Assembly: GCA_947453885.1 (NCBI GenBank)
Contig: CANGIF010000002.1
Span: 62,001-126,000, forward strand
Direction: 5' to 3'
Length of the DNA stretch: 64,000 bases
DNA from: Flavobacteriaceae bacterium
GTDB taxonomy: Bacteria; Bacteroidota; Bacteroidia; Flavobacteriales; Flavobacteriaceae
Shown: positions 16,435-27,919 of the stretch, in pieces
Position numbering within the stretch: position 1 is the first letter of the stretch
Layout of the letters: every line of letters starts with the position of its first letter
The notes under the pieces: generated by a model
Seen by the model: only the letters and a program-made list of their open reading frames with translations
What the model was told of the DNA's origin: nothing
Database searches by the model: none
Made by a program: the position numbers and the translations under genes

Positions 16435-17046
16435 TTGACAAATTCCGATTGTTATACAACACTTTCAACTCCTTGTGAAGGAGTACTTTTAAAAGAAAAA
16501 AGCAGTAAATTCTTTGGTTATACCTTCCCTGTTGAAACCGAAGAAGAAGTGAAACAAATAATTATTGAATTGCGTAAAAAACATGAAAATGCGGTTCATT
16601 TTTGTTATGCCTATCAATTAGGAACTACAATAAAAAAGCACAGAGTAAATGATGATGGCGAGCCAAGTAATAGTGCAGGAATGCCAATCTATGGTCAAAT
16701 TCTATCATATAATTTAACCAATGTTTTAGTTGTTGTTGTTCGTTATTTTGGCGGGACAAAATTAGGAGTTAGCGGATTAATAACTGCTTACAAAACTACT
16801 GCGAAAATGGCTATTGAAATTTCAGAAATCATTGAAAAAACAATTGATGTTCGTTTGCAAATCAACTTTGATTATAAAAACATCAACAAAGTTATGCGCA
16901 TTATTAAAGAAAAAAAACTCACTATTTTAGATCAAAAAATGGAGTTTGATTGTCAAATTGTAATATCAACTCGCAAAAACAATTCTTATGATATTTATGA
17001 CCTCTTTTCTTCAATATACGATGTTACTATTAAAAATATATCTTGA
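16435..17046 (+). CDS. YigZ/IMPACT family protein, TTG start
   Basis: A 203-residue protein of the YigZ family (UPF0029 N-terminal domain plus EF-G domain-V-like C-terminus). The IMPACT signature is clear in NAVHFCYAYQLG, DDGEPSNSAGMPIYGQ and VVVVRYFGGTKLGVSGLITAY. Family members are associated with ribosome or translation regulation, though the bacterial role is not settled. No ATG lies near the family's usual N-terminus, and the frame opens with TTG 5 bp after the HAD stop. It is the third gene of the ribD transcript. Confidence 0.88.
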   Translation: MTNSDCYTTLSTPCEGVLLKEKSSKFFGYTFPVETEEEVKQIIIELRKKHENAVHFCYAYQLGTTIKKHRVNDDGEPSNSAGMPIYGQILSYNLTNVLVVVVRYFGGTKLGVSGLITAYKTTAKMAIEISEIIEKTIDVRLQINFDYKNINKVMRIIKEKKLTILDQKMEFDCQIVISTRKNNSYDIYDLFSSIYDVTIKNIS

Positions 17047-17083
17047 TTTTGAATTAATTCATTTTTTAAGTTTATTCAAAATC
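17046..17083. terminator. Weak hairpin between convergent yigZ and hydrolase genes
   Basis: GATTTTGAAT (17046-17055) and ATTCAAAATC (17074-17083) form a perfect 10-bp stem around an 18-base loop, starting at the yigZ stop. There is no proper U-run, so termination is uncertain. Confidence 0.3.
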
Positions 17084-17167
17084 TAGTTAGTAACTGATTT
17101 ATTAAGTGATTTTTTTCATATACTTATCTTTCTTAAATTGAACATTCCAAAAAATAATTGTACTAAA

Positions 17168-17845
17168 CTAAAGTTCTATACTTTGACCAATTTCAAGTAA
17201 CATAAGGTCTTTACCCGCTGAAAAGAATTTTTTAATAGCTTGTTCGTGGTTAATTTCAATAAAGCCAAATGTATCAAAATGATAACCTAAAATTTTATCG
17301 CATTCAAGAAAATCTGCTGCAATTATAGCATCGTCAACATCCATGGTAAAGTTGTTACCTATAGGTAAAATGACTAAGTCCAATTTGGTTCGTATAGAAA
17401 TTAGCTTCATATCCATAGAAAGAGCGGTATCTCCTGCAATGTAAATGTTTTTATGTTCACCTTCAATCACAAATCCTCCAGGATTTCCTCCATAACTTCC
17501 ATCAGCAAAAGAACTGCTGTGAATTGCATTTACAAATTTAAGTCTTCCAAATTCAAAATCCCAACTTCCACCGTGGTTCATAGGATGAAATTCAATACCT
17601 TTCTTACCAAAATAACTTGCTATTTCATAATTGGATATCACGATAGCACCTGTTCTTTTGGCAATTGCTTCTACATCTAAAATATGGTCATGATGAGCAT
17701 GAGTAATCAATATATAATCAGCTTTAATTGTTGTACTATCAATGTGGGCTGCTTTTGGATTTCCCGTAATAAAAGGATCAACTACAATATTTATGTTTTT
17801 TATTTCAATCCCTAATGCAGCATGACCGTAAAATGTAATCTTCAT
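17168..17845 (-). CDS. Metal-dependent hydrolase of the UPF0173 type (metallo-beta-lactamase fold)
   Basis: A 225-residue protein starting with MKITFYGHAALGIE. The metal-binding motif THAHHDHILD (about residues 48-57) is followed by HPMNHGGSWDF, IHSSSF and YIAGDTALSMDM, the full ligand set of the metallo-beta-lactamase fold as seen in UPF0173/YtkL proteins. The substrate is not known. It lies 19 bp downstream of menA and is probably co-transcribed with it, a pairing I recall from other Flavobacteria. The link to menaquinone synthesis is by context only. Confidence 0.87.
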   Translation of the reverse strand: MKITFYGHAALGIEIKNINIVVDPFITGNPKAAHIDSTTIKADYILITHAHHDHILDVEAIAKRTGAIVISNYEIASYFGKKGIEFHPMNHGGSWDFEFGRLKFVNAIHSSSFADGSYGGNPGGFVIEGEHKNIYIAGDTALSMDMKLISIRTKLDLVILPIGNNFTMDVDDAIIAADFLECDKILGYHFDTFGFIEINHEQAIKKFFSAGKDLMLLEIGQSIEL

Positions 17846-17864
17846 AGTTTCAATTTGTTTTAAA

Positions 17865-18815
17865 TTAGGAATTATTTACAATTAAATCTGATAAGAAAAA
17901 AATCAGACATAAGGCTAACAAAACTGAAAGTAAAAAAGTGCTTAAAGCAAGTTTCTTCAATTCTGGATCTAAATTTCTTGGTTCCTTATTTTTATATACG
18001 GTAATTAAATGTTTAACCATTGGAAAAAAAGCAACAACAAAAATATATTGATCAAAATTAAAATTACTTAATAATGCAAAAAGTACTATTAGTATCATTG
18101 CAGAAAGTATAAGAAAATAATGATATAATTTGGCTTTAGCTCCTCCCATTTTTACAACAATAGTATTTTTACCGCTTTTTCTATCAGACACCTCGTCTCG
18201 CATATTGTTTAAATTCAAAACCCCAACACTTAAAAGTCCAATCGCTATGGAAGGTAGTAATAGTAAGAAATCCAATTGTTTGGCAAACATAAAGTACGAC
18301 CCAAAAGTACTAACAAGTCCAAAAAAAACAAAAACAAAAATATCGCCATACCCTTTATAACCGTATGCTTCTTTGCCCACCGTATAACGAATTGCAGAAG
18401 CAATAGCAACAAGTCCTAACGCTAAGAAAAAAATAGAATAGTAAAAATATCTGAAATGAAAAGCATTATAAATTAAAGCTATAGCTGCAAAAAATGTTAG
18501 AAACGATGTAATAACAATTGCTCTTTTCATCTCTTTAGGAGAAATTACTCCGCTTTGAATGGCTCTTTTAGGACCTATCCTTTCGTTATTGTCTGTACCT
18601 TTCATACCATCGCCATAATCATTAGCAAAATTAGACAAAACTTGAAGCCCAACAGTTGTTAAAAGTAATAATCCAAAGATGCTCCAACTGAACACTTGTG
18701 TAGGGGTAAGGATTTCGTCAGTTGGTTTTGACAATGCGTAAATACTTCCAACAATTATACCAGATACCGATAAAGGTAAAGTTCGAACTCGGGCTGCTTC
18801 AATCCAATGTTTCAT
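17865..18815 (-). CDS. menA: 1,4-dihydroxy-2-naphthoate polyprenyltransferase
   Basis: MenA attaches the polyprenyl tail to dihydroxynaphthoate in menaquinone synthesis, at the inner membrane. The 316-residue protein has about eight to nine helices and the UbiA-family aspartate-rich motifs: NFANDYGDGMKGTDNNERIGPKRA (about 63-86) and NNMRDEVSDRKSGKNTI (about 203-219). Menaquinone is the usual respiratory quinone of Flavobacteria. The gene heads the operon with the UPF0173 hydrolase. The upstream stretch to the aminotransferase gene is about 100 bp and AT-rich, without a clear promoter match. Confidence 0.94.
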   Translation of the reverse strand: MKHWIEAARVRTLPLSVSGIIVGSIYALSKPTDEILTPTQVFSWSIFGLLLLTTVGLQVLSNFANDYGDGMKGTDNNERIGPKRAIQSGVISPKEMKRAIVITSFLTFFAAIALIYNAFHFRYFYYSIFFLALGLVAIASAIRYTVGKEAYGYKGYGDIFVFVFFGLVSTFGSYFMFAKQLDFLLLLPSIAIGLLSVGVLNLNNMRDEVSDRKSGKNTIVVKMGGAKAKLYHYFLILSAMILIVLFALLSNFNFDQYIFVVAFFPMVKHLITVYKNKEPRNLDPELKKLALSTFLLSVLLALCLIFFLSDLIVNNS

Positions 18816-18913
18816 GATATTTATTTTAATTAACGAGTAAAGATACTTAATTTTAAAATTAGAAAATGACGAAATATATTCTTAACTATTTTAATAGTTG
18901 CGTTTATTACTAG

Positions 18914-20407
18914 CTAATCAAACCAGTTGTTAACCATTTGACGCTCTATAAATGTTGCCTTATTATGAACAAATTCATTCGTGTTTTTATCATAAGAATA
19001 CTCTTTTGCCCAATCTAAATGATTTTCAGCAAGTGCTTTTATTTTAGAACAAACAAAAGCAATTTCGTCGTTAGTTGTTGTTGGATGAATTGACATTCTT
19101 ATCCAACCTGGTTTCTGAATCAAATCACCTGAATCAATTTTACAAACTAACTCATGTGATGTTTCTTTTGAAACATTCAGCAAATAATGTCCGTAAGTTC
19201 CTGCACAACTACATCCACCTCTTGTTTGAATTCCAAATTTATCGTTCAATAATTTAACTCCTAAATTAAAATGTAATTCTTCAATATAAAATGATATTAC
19301 TCCCAAACGTTCTTTGTGTTGAGAAGCTAATATTTTAAGATTATGAATAGAACTTAATTCAGTAAATACATAAGATACTAATTCGTGCTCTCTTTCTAAA
19401 ATATTATCTATACCCATTTTTTCTTTTAATTGAATGGCCAAAGCTGTTTTAATAACTTGAAGAAAACCAGGTGTCCCACCATCTTCTCTATCTTCAATGT
19501 TGTCAATGTATTTATGTTCACCCCATGGATTTGTCCAAGAAACTGTTCCTCCTCCTGGACAGTCAGGAATACCATTATGGTAGAGTTTTTTATTAAAAAC
19601 TAAAACACCTGAAGTACCTGGTCCTCCTAAAAACTTATGAGGAGAAAAGAAAATAGCATCCAAATAACTCTCTGAATCTTTCGGATGCATATCAATAAAC
19701 ACATAAGGTCCAGAACACGCAAAATCAACAAAACATACACCATTGTTTTGATGCATTAATTTAGCTACATCATGGTAAGGCGTGCTAATACCAGTTACGT
19801 TCGAGCATGAGGTAATTGACGCTATTTTAAAATTTCTATTTTTGTACTTATCAAGTAATAATTTCAAATTCTCAAGACTAAAAAGGCCTTCTTTACAACT
19901 CGGAATAACTTCTACATCAGCTATTGTTTCAAGCCAAGAAGTTTGATTAGAATGATGCTCCATATGAGAAATAAAAACAATAGGTCGATTTTCAATTGGT
20001 ATAGAAGTAAACTCTTTTAAATTTTCAGGTAGTTTTAATCCTAAAATTCGTTGAAATTTATTTACCACGCCTGTCATTCCAGTTCCATCAGTAATCAAAA
20101 CATCATTATCATTAGCGTTAACATGCTTCTTTATAATGTTTCTAGCTTTATGATACGCTAAAGTCATTGTGGTTCCAGAAACAGTTGTTTCGGTATGTGT
20201 ATTGGCAACAAATGGTCCAAAACTATTCATTAATTTTTCTTCAATAGGTCGGTATAACCTCCCACTTGCAGTCCAATCTGTATAAATAATTTTTTTTAGT
20301 CCAAAAGGAGATTCAAACATTTGATCAATTCCAATAATGTTATCTCTAAAGGAATTAAAATAGCGTTCTAATGAAGTAGATAGTGTTTGTTTATCTTTGG
20401 AATTCAT
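18914..20407 (-). CDS. Class V PLP-dependent aminotransferase/cysteine desulfurase-like enzyme
   Basis: A 497-residue fold-type I PLP enzyme. The Schiff-base lysine lies in AIFFSPHKFLGGPGTSGVLV (about residues 250-269). VCFVDFACSGPYVFIDM, with the conserved Asp, precedes it, and SHMEHHSNQTSW and TGMTGVVNKFQ form the cofactor pocket. The C-terminal cysteine motif GIQTRGGCSCAGTYGHYLL resembles cysteine-desulfurase relatives. The family includes selenocysteine lyases and many uncharacterised enzymes, so the exact reaction is open. A minus-strand -7-like TATATTTG lies at 20432 to 20425, just upstream of the ATG. Confidence 0.85.
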   Translation of the reverse strand: MNSKDKQTLSTSLERYFNSFRDNIIGIDQMFESPFGLKKIIYTDWTASGRLYRPIEEKLMNSFGPFVANTHTETTVSGTTMTLAYHKARNIIKKHVNANDNDVLITDGTGMTGVVNKFQRILGLKLPENLKEFTSIPIENRPIVFISHMEHHSNQTSWLETIADVEVIPSCKEGLFSLENLKLLLDKYKNRNFKIASITSCSNVTGISTPYHDVAKLMHQNNGVCFVDFACSGPYVFIDMHPKDSESYLDAIFFSPHKFLGGPGTSGVLVFNKKLYHNGIPDCPGGGTVSWTNPWGEHKYIDNIEDREDGGTPGFLQVIKTALAIQLKEKMGIDNILEREHELVSYVFTELSSIHNLKILASQHKERLGVISFYIEELHFNLGVKLLNDKFGIQTRGGCSCAGTYGHYLLNVSKETSHELVCKIDSGDLIQKPGWIRMSIHPTTTNDEIAFVCSKIKALAENHLDWAKEYSYDKNTNEFVHNKATFIERQMVNNWFD

Positions 20408-20555
20408 GTAAAATTAATTTGCATCAAATATACATTAATTTAAATATTTATCATTTTGAGCATGTGAATTGTTTTATAAATTAAATTTAACTTTTCTAAT
20501 TCTTGAATTATAAATTTAAAATTGAGATCATATGAAATAAATCGATTAAATACAT

Positions 20556-20587
20556 AAAAAAAACCCGAATTTCTTCGGGTTTTTTTA
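20556..20587 (-). terminator. Intrinsic terminator of secDF
   Basis: ACCCGAA (20563-20569) pairs with TTCGGGT (20574-20580) around a four-base loop, with runs of A on the left and T on the right. It sits just behind the secDF stop and is a textbook terminator for the leftward transcript. Confidence 0.9.
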
Positions 20588-20605
20588 TATTATACTAAAA
20601 GAGAA

Positions 20606-23600
20606 TTAATCGTTATGCTGATGCTCAACAGCTTCTTTATCACTAGCTGAAATGGTATCTACTAACACTGGTGTTGCAATAAATAATGACGAATAGGTTC
20701 CAACAACAATACCTATTAACATTGCAAAAATGAATCCTCTAATTGATTCACCTCCAAATATGAACATTATTAATAATACTAATATCATTGTTAATGAAGT
20801 ATTAATTGTTCTAGACATTGTAGTATTAATAGATTGGTTTACTATTTCGGCAAATGTACCTTTTGCTTTACCACCTAAAAATTCTCTAACTCTATCAAAA
20901 ACAATAACAGTATCATTCATTGAATATCCAATTACTGTTAAAATAGCGGCAATAAAATGCTGGTCAATTTCCATCCCGAATGGCATAACTTTCCATAATA
21001 AAGAATAAATTCCTAATACGAATATAACATCATGAGCAACTGCAGCAATCGCACCTAAACTATATTGCCATTTTCTAAAACTTATCATTAAATATAAAAA
21101 CACAATTGCCATTGCCCCTAAAACAGCCCAGTAGGCATTTGTTTTAATGTCGTCTGCAACAGAAGGCCCTACTTTTGAAGCTTGTAAAATTCCAACTTTT
21201 TTTCCATCATATGCATTAACAAATTGTTCGTAGGTTAAGCTTGAACTGTAGTATTTTTTCAAACTTTCAAATAACATTTTATTAATTTCTTGATCAACTT
21301 CAACACCGTGCTCTTTTACTTTGTATTTAGTAGTGATTTTTAATTGATTTGCGTTACCAAATGTTTTAGCTTCAGCACTTTCAAATACTTTAACCAAATC
21401 AGCTTTTACTGTTTCAGCAACAACAGGTTTTTCAAAACGTACTTGAAAAGTTCTCCCTCCAACAAAATCAACACCTTGATTTAAACCATTTGTTGATAGT
21501 GAAATGATACTAACTATTACAACTGTTCCAGAGAAAATATACGTCCATTTTTTTATTCCTAAGAAATCAAAATGAAAATTAGTGAACCAGTTTTTAGAGA
21601 AATTTGTTACAAAAGATAACTTATTACCTCTACTTACACTCCAATCCAAAAGAATTCTTGAAATGAAAATTGAAGTAAACAAAGAAGTAAAAATACCAAT
21701 TAATAAAGTAGTTGCAAATCCTTTAATTGGACCTGTTCCAAAAATTAAAAGTACTAATCCAGTTAAAACGTGAGTTACATTTGCGTCAATTATAGAACGC
21801 ATTGCTCCTTTCCAACCAAATGATGTATTAATAGCATCTTCTAACGTTTTACCATGGCGAAGTTCTTCTTTTGCTCTTTCATATATAATTATATTTGCAT
21901 CAACTGCTGTACCCATTGTTAAAACAATACCTGCAATTCCTGGTAGAGTCAATACTGCTCCTAAACTTGCTAATATTCCAAATAAAAACAATAAGTTTAC
22001 TGCTAGTGCAATATTTGCATACCATCCTGATTTCCCATAATAAATCATCATCCAAAGTGATACCAATAATAATCCAACAATAGAAGATGTTGTTCCGTTG
22101 TCAATAGCCTCTTGGCCTAAGGATGGCCCTACCACTTCAGATTGTACAATTTCAGCAGCAGCTGGTAATTTTCCCGCTCTTAATACATTAGCTAAATCTT
22201 TTGTTTCAGTTAGTGTAAAATTACCTGAAATTTCAGAATTACCTCCAGCTATTGGCCCAGTTGAAACACCAGGAGCAGAATAAACAATATTATCTAATAC
22301 AATAGCAATATTACTTTGTTGAGTATATGCTCTACCTGTCAATTCTTCCCAAATTTTTGCTCCTTTGGCATTCATTTGCATTGAAACTGCGGGTTTTCCT
22401 GATTGATCAAATGTGTCTTTTGCATCTGTTACAACACCACCACTCATTGGTGGTTGATTGTCTCTATTGCCTTTCATTACATACAATTCAACAGCTAATG
22501 TCTTAACTGAACCTTTTACCATTGTTGGGTTAACAACTTGTTGCTTTAAAACATCAACTTCGTCAGGTTTTCCCCATAAAAATTTAGCATAATGCAATTC
22601 AGCTGGTAGTAACGCTTTAATATCATCTCTTTTTAGGTATGAATTTACAACTGCAGTATCTTTGGGATTAAAATAAGCAACTATTGGACCATTTCCAATT
22701 GCAATTATTTTGTCAATTAATGGACTTTTACCTTTTTTGGTAGAAGTTGAATCTTTTGAATCGTTACCCAACAAAGCTTCAACTCCTTTTTTTGTTGATT
22801 TTGTTGTATCAGTAGTGGCAGTCACTACAACATTATTTTTCTCTGTTTTTTTAAGAGCCTCATCGGCAGACATTATAAAATTACCTAAATCAGATGCTTT
22901 ATAAGTTTCCCAAAACTCTAATTGCGCAGTACTTTGTAACAATTTTTTTACACGATCAACATCTTTAGCACCAGGAAGTTCAACTAAAATTCTTCCAGAC
23001 TCACCCAATCTTTGAATATTAGGTTGTGTAACACCAAATTTATCTATACGCTTTCTTAATACTTCAAAAGCACTAATAATTGATTCATCAACTTTTTTCT
23101 TAATAACTTTTTTTGCTTCAGCATCAGTCATTTTAAAAGTTATTTCATCACCTAGATTTTTATTCGCAAAAATATCAGGAGAAGCTAATTTAGTTTTACC
23201 AGATGCAGCTTTTTCAAATTCAATAAAAAAAGCATCTAAATAATCTTGATTACCTTCTCTATGTAATGTAGCATCAGCTAAAGCTTTATTAAAAATTGGA
23301 TCTTTAGAATTATTAGCTAACCCCTTTAAAATATCTTTTACAGATATTTCTAAAATCACATTGATTCCACCCTCTAAGTCAAGTCCTTTGTTAATTTGTT
23401 TTTCTTTTACATCGTTAAAAGTAAACATATTTAAGAATACTTTTTGTTTACCTATTGAATCCAAATACATAAACTCTTTTTTGGAGTCTCCTTTGGCAAA
23501 TTGTTTGGCATCCTTTTGAATTTTATTGGAAACAAAAGTGAAAGATAATTGGTAAATGCTTACCAATGCAAATAGAATTGCGAAAAATTTAATTAGTCCT

Positions 23601-23611
23601 TTATTCTGCAT
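20606..23611 (-). CDS. secDF: Fused protein translocase subunit SecDF
   Basis: SecD and SecF use the proton gradient to pull exported proteins out of the SecYEG channel on the periplasmic side. Here they are one 1001-residue chain, the usual Bacteroidetes form. The SecD half has an N-terminal helix, the D1 motif DLEGGINVILEI (about residues 79-90), a large periplasmic P1 domain, and helices with GTAVDANIIIYERAKEE. The SecF half begins near residue 655 and repeats the scheme with VDFVGGRTFQVRF and GYSMNDTVIVFDRVREF. A low-complexity Asn/Thr/Lys stretch (about 240-290) sits within P1. It has its own promoter, a leader of roughly 115 bases and a strong terminator. Confidence 0.97.
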   Translation of the reverse strand: MQNKGLIKFFAILFALVSIYQLSFTFVSNKIQKDAKQFAKGDSKKEFMYLDSIGKQKVFLNMFTFNDVKEKQINKGLDLEGGINVILEISVKDILKGLANNSKDPIFNKALADATLHREGNQDYLDAFFIEFEKAASGKTKLASPDIFANKNLGDEITFKMTDAEAKKVIKKKVDESIISAFEVLRKRIDKFGVTQPNIQRLGESGRILVELPGAKDVDRVKKLLQSTAQLEFWETYKASDLGNFIMSADEALKKTEKNNVVVTATTDTTKSTKKGVEALLGNDSKDSTSTKKGKSPLIDKIIAIGNGPIVAYFNPKDTAVVNSYLKRDDIKALLPAELHYAKFLWGKPDEVDVLKQQVVNPTMVKGSVKTLAVELYVMKGNRDNQPPMSGGVVTDAKDTFDQSGKPAVSMQMNAKGAKIWEELTGRAYTQQSNIAIVLDNIVYSAPGVSTGPIAGGNSEISGNFTLTETKDLANVLRAGKLPAAAEIVQSEVVGPSLGQEAIDNGTTSSIVGLLLVSLWMMIYYGKSGWYANIALAVNLLFLFGILASLGAVLTLPGIAGIVLTMGTAVDANIIIYERAKEELRHGKTLEDAINTSFGWKGAMRSIIDANVTHVLTGLVLLIFGTGPIKGFATTLLIGIFTSLFTSIFISRILLDWSVSRGNKLSFVTNFSKNWFTNFHFDFLGIKKWTYIFSGTVVIVSIISLSTNGLNQGVDFVGGRTFQVRFEKPVVAETVKADLVKVFESAEAKTFGNANQLKITTKYKVKEHGVEVDQEINKMLFESLKKYYSSSLTYEQFVNAYDGKKVGILQASKVGPSVADDIKTNAYWAVLGAMAIVFLYLMISFRKWQYSLGAIAAVAHDVIFVLGIYSLLWKVMPFGMEIDQHFIAAILTVIGYSMNDTVIVFDRVREFLGGKAKGTFAEIVNQSINTTMSRTINTSLTMILVLLIMFIFGGESIRGFIFAMLIGIVVGTYSSLFIATPVLVDTISASDKEAVEHQHND

Positions 23612-23630
23612 TACTTATAAATTAATTAAT

Positions 23631-23672
23631 TTAGTTTGAAAAATAGATGTTTAAAAATAATATTATAAACAT
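23631..23672 (-). other. Candidate 13-codon hydrophobic upstream ORF in the secDF leader
   Basis: Within the predicted leader, ATG opens a frame encoding MFIILFLNIYFSN and stops 19 bases before the secDF ATG. The peptide is strongly hydrophobic. A frame this short in DNA this AT-rich may arise by chance, and no conservation or ribosome-binding evidence is available here. Confidence 0.2.
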
Positions 23673-23732
23673 AATTTATTTTTTTAACAAAAATTCAATT
23701 ATGTTATCTCTTTACTATTTTTTTGAAACGTG

Positions 23733-23763
23733 CAAATATATAATTAACCAATAGATTAACCAA
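23733..23763 (-). promoter_or_regulatory. Promoter of secDF
   Basis: On the minus strand TTG (23763 to 23761) is followed after 20 bases by TATATTTG (23740 to 23733). Both elements fit the Bacteroidetes consensus. Transcription would start near 23727, about 115 bases before the secDF ATG. Confidence 0.65.
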
Positions 23764-23787
23764 TTTATTTACAAATTAATGTTAAAT

Positions 23788-23815
23788 AAAAAGACTGCCT
23801 ACAAGCAGTCTTTTT
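23788..23815 (-). terminator. Intrinsic terminator of mdh
   Basis: GACTGC (23793-23798) pairs with GCAGTC (23805-23810), extended by A/T pairs on both sides, and ends in a U-run on the minus strand. It lies 17 bp behind the mdh stop codon. Confidence 0.85.
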
Positions 23816-23831
23816 ATTATATTTAAATATA

Positions 23832-24767
23832 CTATACTAAAACTGTACTTAAAGCATCATTCATATTTCTAACCGCATCAGCGCTTTTAGAAAATAACGC
23901 TTTCTCGTTATCATTTAGATCAATAGTTACAATTTCTTCAATTCCGTTTTTACCAATTATACATGGAACGCCAATACATATATCACTTTGTCCATATTCT
24001 CCTTCAAGCATAACGGAACAAGCTATCATTTTTCTTTGGTCGTTCAAAATACTATCAACAAGGTATGCAACTGAAGCTCCGGGCGCGTACCAAGCTGAAG
24101 TTCCTAACAAAGCTGTTAAAGTAGCGCCGCCGACCATTGTATCTGCTGCAACTTTATCCAAACGTTCTTGACTCAAAAATTGAGAAACAGGTATTCCATT
24201 GTATGCTGCTAGCCTTGTTAATGGAATCATTGTAGTATCACCATGACCACCTATTACCATTGCAGAAACATCGTTTGCTGGTTTATCTAAAGCTTGTGAC
24301 AAATAAGTTTTAAATCGAGAGCTATCTAGTGCTCCACCCATTCCTATAATTCTGTTTTTTGGTAAACCAGTAGCTTTTAATGCTAAGTATGTCATTGTAT
24401 CCATTGGATTTGAAACAATAACTATAATAGCATTTGGCGAATGTGATAGCACATTTTCAACAACTGTTTTTACAATTCCTGCATTAATCCCAATAAGCTC
24501 TTCTCTTGTCATTCCTGGCTTTCTTGGAATACCTGAAGTTATTACAACAACATTACTATTTGCTGTTCTAGAATAATCATTTGTGACACCTACTACTTTG
24601 GTGTTAAATCCTGTATTAGTAGCACATTGCATAATATCAAGCGCTTTACCCTCTGCAAAGCCTTCTTTAATATCTAATAATACTACTTCACTAGCAATTC
24701 CTCTATATGAAATTGCATCTGCACATGTGGCGCCTACATTTCCAGCACCTACGATTGTAACTTTCAT
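23832..24767 (-). CDS. mdh: Malate dehydrogenase (LDH-like type)
   Basis: NAD-dependent oxidation of malate to oxaloacetate in the TCA cycle. The 311-residue protein starts with the dinucleotide-binding VTIVGAGNVGATCAD. It has the mobile loop with two arginines in SGIPRKPGMTREELI, where the Arg is the malate-type specificity residue. IVSNPMDTMTY and the catalytic MVIGGHGDTTMIPLTR follow. The length and signatures fit the LDH-like MDH group of Bacteroidetes. It is transcribed alone or with the upstream DUF6588/gyrB region and ends in its own terminator. Confidence 0.96.
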   Translation of the reverse strand: MKVTIVGAGNVGATCADAISYRGIASEVVLLDIKEGFAEGKALDIMQCATNTGFNTKVVGVTNDYSRTANSNVVVITSGIPRKPGMTREELIGINAGIVKTVVENVLSHSPNAIIVIVSNPMDTMTYLALKATGLPKNRIIGMGGALDSSRFKTYLSQALDKPANDVSAMVIGGHGDTTMIPLTRLAAYNGIPVSQFLSQERLDKVAADTMVGGATLTALLGTSAWYAPGASVAYLVDSILNDQRKMIACSVMLEGEYGQSDICIGVPCIIGKNGIEEIVTIDLNDNEKALFSKSADAVRNMNDALSTVLV

Positions 24768-24792
24768 TTTATTGTGTGTTTAATATTTGTAT

Positions 24793-27766
<2,974 letters not shown>

Positions 27767-27788
27767 CTATATTTTTTTGTATAACACG

Positions 27789-27796
27789 CAAATATA
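27789..27796 (-). promoter_or_regulatory. Candidate -7 element of gyrB
   Basis: TATATTTG on the minus strand fits TAnnTTTG and would give a leader of about 29 bases. No TTG stands at the expected -33 position, so the promoter may depend on an activator or be weak. Confidence 0.4.
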
Positions 27797-27847
27797 TAAA
27801 ATCGTACCTAATTTTTATTAGGTAATAGCAATTAAGAAGTTTAAGTT

Positions 27848-27863
27848 ATCAACAATTGTTGAT
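27848..27863. promoter_or_regulatory. 16-bp perfect palindrome upstream of gyrB
   Basis: ATCAACAATTGTTGAT is a perfect inverted repeat without spacer. It lies about 50 bases upstream of the gyrB -7 element and just beyond the asnB terminator. It looks like a binding site for a dimeric regulator, but no regulator can be named. Confidence 0.4.
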
Positions 27864-27874
27864 TTTTATAATAA

Positions 27875-27905
27875 AAAAAGCGTTCAAGTATGTTAAACGC
27901 CTTTA
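27875..27905 (-). terminator. Probable terminator of asnB
   Basis: GCGTT (27880-27884) pairs with AACGC (27896-27900), with A/T pairs outside one mismatch. A run of T follows on the minus strand. It lies about 15-45 bp behind the asnB stop. Confidence 0.65.
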
Positions 27906-27919
27906 ATTAAAAAATTTTA

